Positions 35,200-42,725 of a stretch of 64,000 nucleotides of DNA are shown here, piece by piece (the stretch's first letter is position 1; each line of letters opens with the position of its first letter). The notes under the pieces were generated by a model, which was not told where the DNA came from, made no database searches, and was given only the letters and a program-made list of their open reading frames with translations. The stretch spans positions 186,001 through 250,000 of the forward strand of contig CAZRDX010000007.1 in assembly GCA_964599235.1 (NCBI GenBank). The letters are read 5' to 3'. Position numbers and translations under genes: made by a program. Source of the DNA: DRPN01 sp964599235. GTDB lineage: Bacteria > Bacteroidota > Bacteroidia > Bacteroidales > VadinHA17.

Positions 35200-36027
35200 T
35201 CACTGCGGCACCAGGAAGCTGAAGGAGGCCCAGTGGCTTTCCCAGTCGATGGTATCGCATCCCCGGCAGGGGTACAGGTCGAGCGAGCGGACGAGCCATT
35301 CGCCTCCTTGGGGCAGGTGGAAGGTCACCCGCCCCGACGTGTCGCTCACGGCGATCAGTTCGCGAAAGTCGCTTTCAGGCAGGTGCTGGGCCATCACCTT
35401 CTTCCCCGGGGCGGGACGGCCGTGGCGCAGCACCTGCACACGGAGCGTACCCCCGCCCCGCAAAGCATAAGGATTGTCCAGGAGAATAAGCTCATAGGGA
35501 TGGCCGAAGACATGCCGGTAAAGAGGCGTCCCGTTCTCTCCGCCCCGCACCCGCACCAGTGTCTTCACCGAGCGGGCATAGCGCTCCCGCTGCTGCGCGC
35601 GGTCGCCCATGTGCTGCAGAAGACGCCGGTCGTCAGCGATCTCCTCGTGCTCCAGATAATCCATGAACGCCTGCCGCGTGAGGGTGATCCGGGAAAAGTC
35701 CCTTTCCATCACCACCAGCCAGAGCCCCGGCCTGTCCAGCACACAACGCAGCACGGGCCGGGTGCCGTCGCGGCCTTCCTCCAGCAGGTCGGTCTCGCCC
35801 CGGGCACTCACCAGCAGGAACGACGGCGTCATCTTCTTCTCCAGCGCCCTCTCCAGCTCCACATGCCCGTCATCACCCACCAGCAGATGCAGGTCGAGCG
35901 TATCGCCGGGATCCAGAATGAAAGGCCGCGCCTCAAACCAGTAGTCGTGCGACATCAACATACCTGCCATCAAAAGAAAAAAGAAAGGTAACAATCGCCT
36001 GAACCGTTCTCTGAACATCTTCCCCAT
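35200..36027 (-). CDS. DUF4198 domain secreted protein
   Basis: Predicted exported protein of about 275 aa. A basic N-terminus and hydrophobic segment (LLPFFFLLMAGMLMS) act as a signal, followed at once by HDYWFEARPFILDPGDTLDLHL, the typical opening of DUF4198 proteins. Family members are often linked to metal (Ni/Co) uptake, but this is not shown for this gene. The C-terminal third looks like a second beta-domain (GGTLRVQVLRHGRPAPGKKVMAQ and GRVTFHLPQGGEWLVRSLD) and contains a CRGC pair. The longest frame starts with GTG at 36048; the ATG at 36027 or 36018 seems more likely. It is divergent from ppdK and convergent with the DUF5686 gene. Confidence 0.8.
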   Translation of the reverse strand: MGKMFRERFRRLLPFFFLLMAGMLMSHDYWFEARPFILDPGDTLDLHLLVGDDGHVELERALEKKMTPSFLLVSARGETDLLEEGRDGTRPVLRCVLDRPGLWLVVMERDFSRITLTRQAFMDYLEHEEIADDRRLLQHMGDRAQQRERYARSVKTLVRVRGGENGTPLYRHVFGHPYELILLDNPYALRGGGTLRVQVLRHGRPAPGKKVMAQHLPESDFRELIAVSDTSGRVTFHLPQGGEWLVRSLDLYPCRGCDTIDWESHWASFSFLVPQ

Positions 36028-36045
36028 GTTCTTGTCCGTTTTTGC

Positions 36046-36079
36046 CACGAAATCTGTGTCACAAAATATAAATTTCGTG
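36046..36079. promoter_or_regulatory. Inverted repeat CACGAAAT-N18-ATTTCGTG
   Basis: Two perfectly complementary 8-bp arms lie at 36046-36053 and 36072-36079, around an AT-rich centre, between the divergent DUF4198 and ppdK genes and next to the DUF4198 start. The symmetry fits an operator for a dimeric repressor, but the spacing is long and no regulator is known. Confidence 0.3.
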
Positions 36080-36132
36080 CTACTGAAACAAGTAAAAATT
36101 AAAGTTTTTTAACATTCAAAAAGGGAGAGGTA

Positions 36133-36164
36133 TTTCCGAAAAGGCTACATTTTTATTACTTTTG
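36133..36164 (+). promoter_or_regulatory. Bacteroidota-type promoter of ppdK
   Basis: TACTTTTG at 36157-36164 is a perfect TAnnTTTG -7 element. A TTTC, one mismatch from TTTG, lies 20 bp upstream. Transcription would start near 36171, leaving a leader of about 45 bases before the ppdK ATG. Confidence 0.55.
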
Positions 36165-36215
36165 GGGTCGTTTTTCCCGAAAAAGGATACTTAACAAACT
36201 TAAAAGCAAGAAATT

Positions 36216-38954
36216 ATGTCTCAGAAAAAACGCATTTACACGTTTGGCAACAAGCAGGCCGAAGGCAATGCAGAGATGCGCCTTCTTTTGGGTGGCAAGG
36301 GAGCCAACCTGGCCGAGATGAGCCGTATCGGTGTACCGGTACCGCCGGGGTTTACCATCACCACCGAGGTATGTACGGAATACAATCAGTTGGGCAAGGA
36401 TAAGGTGATCGAACTGTTGCGCGAGGATGTGAAGAAGGGCATTGCCCATATTGAGAAGATCATGGGTTCGCGTTTCGGTGACAAGGAGAACCCGCTGCTG
36501 GTGTCGGTACGTTCGGGGGCACCTGCTTCGATGCCCGGGATGATGGACACCGTGCTCAACCTGGGCATGAACGACGATGCCGTGATGGGGCTGGCCAAGA
36601 AGACCAGCAACGAGCGTTTCGCATGGGACTCCTACCGTCGTTTCGTGCAGATGTACGGTGATGTGGTGCTGGGGATGAAGCCCAAGACGAAGGAGGACAT
36701 CGATCCTTTCGAGGAGATCATGGAAGAGCTGAAGGAGAAGAAGGGCATCACCCTCGACACCGAGCTGGATGTGGATGATCTGAAGGAGCTGGTGAAGCGT
36801 TTCAAGGCAGCCGTCAAGGAGCGTACCGGTCATGATTTCCCCGATGATCCGTGGGATCAGCTCTGGGGTGCCATCATTGCCGTCTTTGACAGCTGGAACA
36901 ACGAGCGGGCCATTCTCTACCGTCGTCTGAACAAGATCCCCGACGACTGGGGCACGGCGGTCAACGTGCAGGCCATGGTCTTCGGCAACATGGGCAACAA
37001 CTCCGCCACGGGTGTGGCGTTCACCCGCGATGCTGCCACGGGCGAGAACATCTTCAACGGCGAGTACCTCATCAACGCCCAGGGTGAGGATGTGGTGGCC
37101 GGCATCCGCACTCCGCAGCAGATCACCAAGGAAGGATCGATCCGCTGGGCTCAGCTGCAGGGTATCTCAGAAGAGGAGCGCCGCACCAAATATCCTTCGC
37201 TCGAAGAGACCATGCCCGAGATCTACAAGGAGCTTTACGAGATCCAGGACAAGCTCGAGAAGCATGCCCGCGACATGCAGGACATCGAGTTCACCATCCA
37301 GGAGGGCAAGCTGTGGCTTCTGCAGACACGTAACGGCAAACGCACCGGTCAGGCCATGGTGAAGATCGCCATGGACATGCTACGCGAAGGGATGATCGAC
37401 GAGAAGACGGCCCTGCTGCGCATCGAGCCCAACAAGTTGGATGAGCTGCTGCATCCGGTCTTCGACCAGGAAGCCATCAAGAAAGCCAGGGTGGTGGCCA
37501 AGGGTCTGCCCGCCTCGCCGGGGGCAGCCACCGGTAAGATCGTCTTCCACGCCGACGAGGCCGAAGAGTGGGCCGCCAAGGGCGAGCAGGTGGTGCTCGT
37601 GCGTATCGAGACCTCACCCGAAGACCTGCGCGGCATGAACGTCGCCGAAGGTATCCTCACCGCCCGCGGGGGGATGACCTCGCACGCCGCCGTGGTAGCC
37701 CGCGGCATGGGCAAATGCTGCGTCTCCGGCGCCGGCACCATCCAGATCGACTATAAACAGCGCGTGATGAAGGTGGGCGACAAGGTGTGGAAAGAGGGCG
37801 ACTGGATCTCCCTCAACGGCACCACCGGCGAAGTGTACGACGGCAAGGTCGACACCCTCGAGCCCAAGCTCAGCGGCGACTTCGGCGAGCTGATGAAACT
37901 GGCCGACAAGTATGCCCGCATGGAGGTGCGCACCAACGCCGACACGCCGCATGACTCCAAGGTGGCACGTGACTTCGGTGCCCGCGGCATCGGCCTCACC
38001 CGTACCGAACACATGTTCTTCGAAGGTGACCGCATCAAGGCCATGCGCGAGATGATCCTCGCCAAGGACGAAGAAGGACGCCGCAAAGCCCTCGACAAAC
38101 TGCTGCCCATCCAGCGGGGCGACTTCGAGGGCATCCTCGAGGTGATGCACGACCTGCCGGTGACCATCCGTCTGCTCGACCCGCCCCTGCACGAGTTCGT
38201 GCCCAAAGATGAAAAGAGTCAGAAAGAGATGGCCGAAGAGATGGGCGTCACCGTCGAGGAGATCAAGAAAAAGGTGGAAGATCTCGAAGAGGTCAACCCC
38301 ATGCTGGGCCACCGTGGCTGCCGTCTGGGGAACACCTATCCCGAGATCACCGAGATGCAGGTACGTGCCATCATCGAGGCAGCGCTCAACCTCAAGGCCA
38401 GGGGGGTCAACGCCAAGCCGGAGATCATGGTACCCCTCACCGGCACGCTCAACGAGATGAAGATGCAGGAGGAGATCATCCGTCAGACCGCCGAGAAGGT
38501 GTTCGAGGAGCGGGGTGACAGGATCGATTACCTCGTGGGGACGATGATCGAGGTGCCGCGTGCCGCCCTGGTGGCCGATCAGATCGCCCAGTCGGCCGAG
38601 TTCTTCAGCTTCGGCACCAACGACCTCACCCAGATGGGCTTCGGCTATTCCCGCGACGACGTGGGCAAGTTCCTCCCCATCTACCTGGAGAAGGGCATCC
38701 TCAAGAACGACCCCTTCCAGGTGCTCGACCAGGAGGGCATCGGCCAGCTCATCAAGATAGGTATCGAGAAAGGCCGAAGCACCCGTCCCGACCTGAAGGT
38801 GGGCATCTGTGGCGAACACGGCGGCGAGCCCTCCTCGGTGGAGTTCTGCCACCGTGTGGGGATGAACTATGTGAGCTGCTCGCCCTACCGCGTGCCCATC
38901 GCCCGCGTGGCCGCCGCCCAGGCAGCCATCAAGGAAGAGATGGAGAAGAAGTGA
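36216..38954 (+). CDS. ppdK: Pyruvate, phosphate dikinase
   Basis: Reversibly converts pyruvate, ATP and phosphate to PEP, AMP and PPi; in anaerobic Bacteroidota it can serve glycolysis as well as gluconeogenesis. The 912-aa length matches the family. The N-terminal nucleotide-binding domain opens YTFGNKQAEGNAEMRLLLGGKGANLAEM. The phospho-accepting His490 lies in GGMTSHAAVVARGMGKCC. The C-terminal PEP/pyruvate barrel ends with GICGEHGGEPSSVEFCHRVG and catalytic Cys888 in NYVSCSPYRVP. It is a single-gene transcription unit with its own promoter and a strong terminator; with malic enzyme and malate dehydrogenase in the window it links C3 and C4 pools. Confidence 0.97.
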   Translation: MSQKKRIYTFGNKQAEGNAEMRLLLGGKGANLAEMSRIGVPVPPGFTITTEVCTEYNQLGKDKVIELLREDVKKGIAHIEKIMGSRFGDKENPLLVSVRSGAPASMPGMMDTVLNLGMNDDAVMGLAKKTSNERFAWDSYRRFVQMYGDVVLGMKPKTKEDIDPFEEIMEELKEKKGITLDTELDVDDLKELVKRFKAAVKERTGHDFPDDPWDQLWGAIIAVFDSWNNERAILYRRLNKIPDDWGTAVNVQAMVFGNMGNNSATGVAFTRDAATGENIFNGEYLINAQGEDVVAGIRTPQQITKEGSIRWAQLQGISEEERRTKYPSLEETMPEIYKELYEIQDKLEKHARDMQDIEFTIQEGKLWLLQTRNGKRTGQAMVKIAMDMLREGMIDEKTALLRIEPNKLDELLHPVFDQEAIKKARVVAKGLPASPGAATGKIVFHADEAEEWAAKGEQVVLVRIETSPEDLRGMNVAEGILTARGGMTSHAAVVARGMGKCCVSGAGTIQIDYKQRVMKVGDKVWKEGDWISLNGTTGEVYDGKVDTLEPKLSGDFGELMKLADKYARMEVRTNADTPHDSKVARDFGARGIGLTRTEHMFFEGDRIKAMREMILAKDEEGRRKALDKLLPIQRGDFEGILEVMHDLPVTIRLLDPPLHEFVPKDEKSQKEMAEEMGVTVEEIKKKVEDLEEVNPMLGHRGCRLGNTYPEITEMQVRAIIEAALNLKARGVNAKPEIMVPLTGTLNEMKMQEEIIRQTAEKVFEERGDRIDYLVGTMIEVPRAALVADQIAQSAEFFSFGTNDLTQMGFGYSRDDVGKFLPIYLEKGILKNDPFQVLDQEGIGQLIKIGIEKGRSTRPDLKVGICGEHGGEPSSVEFCHRVGMNYVSCSPYRVPIARVAAAQAAIKEEMEKK

Positions 38955-38976
38955 CAGGAACAGGCTCACCCATAGC

Positions 38977-39014
38977 AAAAAAAAGACCGCAACAGCCGTT
39001 GCGGTCTTTTTTTT
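38977..39014 (+). terminator. Rho-independent terminator of ppdK
   Basis: GACCGCAAC pairs perfectly with GTTGCGGTC around a four-base loop; flanking A8 and T8 tracts extend the stem and make it potentially bidirectional. It begins 22 bp after the ppdK stop. Confidence 0.95.
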
Positions 39015-39041
39015 GTCTATTAGCCCGGAGTCACACCTGAA

Positions 39042-39331
39042 CCCGATCGGGATGACTCTCCCTGCGAAGAGACCCCACACCACCCTCCCCTACTGATAGA
39101 AGGGAAAAATTTTGTGCCTGTTTTCCTTCCCGAAGCCAATGACGGCCAAAATCTTCGGCGCCGGGGCGCCTCGCAACATCCGGTCTCAATTGATTTGTTG
39201 CCGGCATTGTTTTTTTTGAACACACCCCCGACCCCTCTCGAGAGGGGAGGTCCTGCGCGCAGGGCCTATGACAGCCCCGCAGGGGCGAATGACCTATGAC
39301 GGCCGCCAGGCCTAATGACCGGCCGAAGGCC
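39042..39331. repeat. Array of seven short palindromes, most followed by ATGAC
   Basis: This gene-free stretch holds short GC-rich inverted repeats: 39042-39051, 39157-39170, 39232-39247 (CCCCTCTC with its complement), 39252-39263 (CCTGCGCGCAGG), 39274-39286 (GCCCC-GCA-GGGGC), 39301-39312 (GGCC-GCCA-GGCC) and 39321-39331 (GGCC-GAA-GGCC). Five of the seven are followed within about four bases by ATGAC or ATGAT. Arm sequences differ while the layout repeats, which suggests a REP-like or expanding intergenic element rather than coding sequence. It fills the 38955-39338 gap between the ppdK terminator and the mscS stop; otherwise I see nothing there. Confidence 0.6.
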
Positions 39332-39338
39332 CAATGAT

Positions 39339-40163
39339 CTATTTCATATGTATATCCCGCTGCGGGAAGGGGATCTCCACGCCGTTCTCACGGAACTTCC
39401 TGTCGATGCAATGGCGTAGGTCGCTCTTGATCCACTCCACATGGAACCCCTCATCGGTGTAAAAGAAGAGGCGGAAGTCGAGGGAAGAGTCCCCGAAATC
39501 CTCAAACCGGACGCGTGGTTTGAACTTCCCGGATATGTTGGGGTGTTCCTCCGCACATTCCAGCAGCAGCTTTTCCACCAGGGCCACGTCGGAACCGTAG
39601 GCCACCCCCACCTTCACCGAGAAGCGGGTGGTCTCGTCGATGCTGCTCCAGTTGATGACATTATTCTCGATGAACTTGGAGTTGGGGACGATCATCACAA
39701 TGTTGTCCCGGGTGAGGATCTTCGTGGTGCGTATCCCGATCTCGGTGACCTGGCCGACGAACTCGTCCAGTTCGACCACGTCGTCCACCTTGATGACTCC
39801 CTCGAAGAGGAGGAAGATGCCGGAGATGATGTCCTTGAAGATCTGCTGCAGTCCCATGCCGGCACCCACGAGGAGGGCGGCCGAGCTGGCTATCAGGACG
39901 GTGACCTTCAGGCCGAGCGACTGCAGCATCATGGTGATGGCCACCACCCAGATCAGGTATTTGGTGATGATGAAGGTGGTGTAGCGGGCGCTGTGGTCGA
40001 CCTTGGAGAGACGGCCGGAGCGCAGGAGCAGTTTTTTCAGCAGCCACACCACCAGCCAGGCCCCCAGGCCGATGAGCACCACCTCCACCAGGTTGAAGCC
40101 CGTAATGTGATGGCCTCCTACGGAGACCAGCGGCTGACTGAGGAATTTGAGGTATTTTTCCAT
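39339..40163 (-). CDS. MscS family mechanosensitive ion channel
   Basis: Inner-membrane channel of 274 aa that would open under membrane tension to release solutes on osmotic downshock. Three N-terminal spans are followed by the pore-helix-like ASSAALLVGAGMGLQQIFKDIISGIFLLFEG and the conserved beta-domain (IRTTKILTRDNIVMIVPNSKFIENNVINWS). The C-terminal alpha-beta domain ends in the RENGVEIPFPQRDIHMK signature found in many small MscS proteins. Its start is 3 bp past the stop of the diadenylate cyclase gene, so c-di-AMP synthesis and the osmotic valve are encoded together. Confidence 0.95.
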   Translation of the reverse strand: MEKYLKFLSQPLVSVGGHHITGFNLVEVVLIGLGAWLVVWLLKKLLLRSGRLSKVDHSARYTTFIITKYLIWVVAITMMLQSLGLKVTVLIASSAALLVGAGMGLQQIFKDIISGIFLLFEGVIKVDDVVELDEFVGQVTEIGIRTTKILTRDNIVMIVPNSKFIENNVINWSSIDETTRFSVKVGVAYGSDVALVEKLLLECAEEHPNISGKFKPRVRFEDFGDSSLDFRLFFYTDEGFHVEWIKSDLRHCIDRKFRENGVEIPFPQRDIHMK

Positions 40164-40166
40164 GGC

Positions 40167-40961
40167 TCAGCTGAGGAAGAAAAGATGTTCCAGTTCCTCT
40201 TCCAGTTTCTGCGGGGAAAGGTTGAAATAGATCTCTGCGTCGTAGGCAAGGGATATCTCGCCGGTCTCTTCGGACACCACGATCACGACGGCGTCGGTTT
40301 TTTCGGCCAGGCCGAGGGCGGCGCGGTGGCGCATGCCGTATTTGGCCGGCAGGAAGATGTTCTCGGTGACGGGCAGCACGCATCGTGCGGCGACGATCTT
40401 GTCGTTCTGGATGATCACCGCTCCGTCGTGGAGGGGGTTGTTCTTGAAGAAGATGGACTCCAGGAGGCGGGAGTTGACCTGTGCGTCGAGGCGGTCGCCG
40501 GTGCCGATGATGGTCTCGAGGCCGCTTTCGCGGGCCAGGGCGATGAGGGCGCCGGTGCGTGTGGCCGAGAGGTTGCGTACGGCGCTCAGCACCTGCCGCA
40601 GGGTCGACTCGCTCATCATGCGGGTGCCGGAGGCTCCTCCCCCGCCCCAGCCAGAGAAGTTGAGCCACCGCGCCTTGGCATACCTCCCCCCCAGCAGCAA
40701 CAGAAAACGCCGTATCTCCTGCTGGAACACCACGATCAGGGCAATGACCCCCACGCCGATGATCTGCCCCAGCAGCGAAGCCATCATCTCCATATGCAGG
40801 GCACGGAAGGCCAGCCAGAAGATATAGACCAGGAAGATGCCCACGAAGATGTCCATCGCCACCGTCCCCCGGATCAGGCGGTATATCTCGAACAACAGCA
40901 GCGCCAGGAGGAAGATATCGAGGATATCCCAGAAACGTACCGTGATGAGCGCAAACATCAT
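40167..40961 (-). CDS. dacA: Diadenylate cyclase (c-di-AMP synthase, CdaA/DacA type)
   Basis: Makes cyclic di-AMP from two ATP; c-di-AMP controls potassium, osmotic and cell-wall homeostasis in bacteria that have it. The 264-aa protein has three N-terminal membrane spans, a linker and the DAC domain with the diagnostic NPLHDGAVII and KYGMRHRAALGL motifs (DGA and RHR active-site residues). The topology matches the CdaA type. It lies between folP and mscS on the same strand, 68 bp after folP, a linkage seen across Bacteroidota. A possible internal promoter is noted upstream. Confidence 0.95.
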   Translation of the reverse strand: MMFALITVRFWDILDIFLLALLLFEIYRLIRGTVAMDIFVGIFLVYIFWLAFRALHMEMMASLLGQIIGVGVIALIVVFQQEIRRFLLLLGGRYAKARWLNFSGWGGGGASGTRMMSESTLRQVLSAVRNLSATRTGALIALARESGLETIIGTGDRLDAQVNSRLLESIFFKNNPLHDGAVIIQNDKIVAARCVLPVTENIFLPAKYGMRHRAALGLAEKTDAVVIVVSEETGEISLAYDAEIYFNLSPQKLEEELEHLFFLS

Positions 40962-40967
40962 AATGCG

Positions 40968-41002
40968 TAAAGATACAAAATGTAACGGGAGAACACGGCA
41001 AA
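40968..41002 (-). promoter_or_regulatory. Possible dacA promoter (TTTG-N23-TATCTTTA)
   Basis: On the minus strand TTTG (40999-41002) is followed after 23 bp by TATCTTTA (40968-40975), one mismatch from TAnnTTTG. The spacing is longer than usual and the leader would be almost absent, so this is a weak call within the folP-dacA gap. Confidence 0.25.
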
Positions 41003-41029
41003 TAACTTTTTCCTCATCCTGACCCTTTT

Positions 41030-41905
41030 TTATATGCCGGGCAGGGGTGTCTCCATCATCTTCCTGACGATGCGTATGGTCTCGTGGGCCTGCCGCACGT
41101 CATGCACGCGCAGGATGTCGACGCCCTGGAGCAGGGCCAGGGTATGGACGACGATGGTTCCGGTGAGAGCTTCGGCGGGTGAGGTGTTCAGCACTTTCCA
41201 TATCATCGACTTGCGTGACACGCCCACCATGAGGGGCAGACCTGTGGCGCGGAAGGCGCGCAGGCTCTGCAGCAGCTGGTAGTTATGTTCGACCGTCTTG
41301 CCGAAGCCGAAGCCGGGGTCGAGGACCAGGGAGGTGACGCCCAGCTCGTTGAGACGGGCTATCTTGCGTGAGAAGATACGCAGGATGTCGACGGCCACAT
41401 GGTCATAGCGAGGGTCCTGCTGCATAGTGGCGGGGGTCCCCTGCATGTGCATCATCACGTAGGCCACGCCCAGCCGGGCTACGGTGTCGAACATCTCCGG
41501 GTCGAGGTCGCCGCCGGAGATGTCGTTGATCATCTCCACGGCGTAGGTCTCCACGGCGCGGCGGGCGATGGAGGCGCGGAAGGTGTCGACGGAGACAGGC
41601 ACGTCGGGCAGACGGCGGCGCAGCAGGGCCAGGGCGCTGTCGAGACGGCGCCACTCCTCGTCGGCAGCCACGGCCTCCGCCCCGGGACGGGAAGAGTATG
41701 CCCCCACATCGATGATATCGGCCCCTTCGGCAGCCAGCTGCTCCAGGCGGCCCTCCAGGGCCGCCCCATCCGTGTAGCGCCCGCCATCGAAGAAAGAGTC
41801 GGGCGTGACATTGAGGATACCCATCACCAGCGGCGGATCGGTGCTGAACAGCCGTCCCCCCAGACGCAGCGTGTGGTTTGCAGGAAATGATGTATCTTTA
41901 TCCAT
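41030..41905 (-). CDS. folP: Dihydropteroate synthase
   Basis: Folate-pathway enzyme joining p-aminobenzoate to the pterin pyrophosphate; the sulfonamide target. The chosen start at 41905 gives 291 aa; the longer frame would start inside the promoter. AAAGGAAC lies just upstream as ribosome site. Conserved loops are present: VMGILNVTPDSFFDGG, DVGAYSSRPGAE, SVDTFRASIARRA, INDISGG, MHMQGTPATMQ, LDPGFGFGKTVEHN and VGVSRKSMI. It is the first gene of the folP-dacA-mscS operon and divergent from tmk, 65 bp apart. Confidence 0.96.
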   Translation of the reverse strand: MDKDTSFPANHTLRLGGRLFSTDPPLVMGILNVTPDSFFDGGRYTDGAALEGRLEQLAAEGADIIDVGAYSSRPGAEAVAADEEWRRLDSALALLRRRLPDVPVSVDTFRASIARRAVETYAVEMINDISGGDLDPEMFDTVARLGVAYVMMHMQGTPATMQQDPRYDHVAVDILRIFSRKIARLNELGVTSLVLDPGFGFGKTVEHNYQLLQSLRAFRATGLPLMVGVSRKSMIWKVLNTSPAEALTGTIVVHTLALLQGVDILRVHDVRQAHETIRIVRKMMETPLPGI

Positions 41906-41925
41906 CCGATGTTCCTTTGTCCGTG

Positions 41926-41957
41926 TAAAGTTAACAAGAGTGGCGACGAACCACAAA
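41926..41957 (-). promoter_or_regulatory. Bacteroidota-type promoter of folP-dacA-mscS
   Basis: On the minus strand TTTG (41954-41957) and TAACTTTA (41926-41933, one mismatch from TAnnTTTG) are separated by 20 bp. Transcription would start near 41920, about 15 bases before the folP ATG, supporting the shorter folP start. Confidence 0.55.
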
Positions 41958-41970
41958 AATTTCATGCCGC

Positions 41971-42663
41971 ATGAGTTTCATCGTTCTGGAGGGTCTTGAC
42001 GGTTCGGGCAAGTCGACGCAGCTGCGCATGCTGCGCGAGCATCTGCAGGGGCAGGGTGCCGACCCTTTTTTCCTGCATTTCCCGCGCACCGATGCACCGG
42101 TCTTCGGCGAGATGATCGCCCGTTTTCTGCGGGGTGAGCTGGGGCGTGTGGAGGAGGTGGACCCTTACTTGGTGGCTCTGCTTTATGCGGGCGACCGGAT
42201 GGACGCAGCCCCTCTGCTGCGGGAGCAGCTGGCTGCCGGCAGGATGGTCGTGGTCGACCGCTACGTCTGGTCGAACATCGCCTTTCAGTGTGCCAAGATC
42301 GACGACGAGCAAGCACGGCGCCGTCTGCGCGACTGGATCCTCGACATGGAATACGGTCATTTCCGCATCCCCCGTCCCGTGGTGAACATCTTCCTCGATG
42401 TTCCCTTCTCCTTCACCGCCCGGAGCCTGCAACAGAGGGTACACGATGCCGACCGCCGTTACCTGCAGGGACAACAGGACATCCACGAGGCCGACCTGGC
42501 CTTCCAGCGCCGGGTGCGGGAGATCTACCTCACCTATACCGCCGGCCATGACGACTGCGTGACGGTGACCTGCCACGACGAACAGGAGCAGATGCTCCCC
42601 CCGGAGGAGATCTTCCGCAAGATCCTCGTCATCCTCCGCGAACGCAGTATCCTCAACACCTGA
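41971..42663 (+). CDS. tmk: Thymidylate kinase-like protein
   Basis: Nucleoside monophosphate kinase of 230 aa phosphorylating dTMP to dTDP. The P-loop GLDGSGKST lies at residues 8-16, the substrate-binding HFPRTDAPVFGEMI next, and VVVDRYVWSNIAFQ (DRY motif) after. The region around QQRVHDADRRYLQGQQDIHE corresponds to the lid. The protein is somewhat longer than E. coli Tmk, and lid arginines differ from the classic LID type, so it belongs to a divergent branch; relaxed specificity is possible. It is divergent from folP and followed by the DoxX/MauE gene after 62 bp. Confidence 0.88.
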   Translation: MSFIVLEGLDGSGKSTQLRMLREHLQGQGADPFFLHFPRTDAPVFGEMIARFLRGELGRVEEVDPYLVALLYAGDRMDAAPLLREQLAAGRMVVVDRYVWSNIAFQCAKIDDEQARRRLRDWILDMEYGHFRIPRPVVNIFLDVPFSFTARSLQQRVHDADRRYLQGQQDIHEADLAFQRRVREIYLTYTAGHDDCVTVTCHDEQEQMLPPEEIFRKILVILRERSILNT

Positions 42664-42725
42664 CAAAAGTCCTTGTCCCGTTCCGGAGGGATTGCTTATC
42701 TTTCACCCAAAAAACAAGGAGGGAT

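Noticed and set aside
37614..39083. Minus-strand ORF (489 codons) opposite the ppdK 3' half
   Set aside because: Runs through the ppdK terminator and is His/Leu/Asp-rich; antisense shadow.
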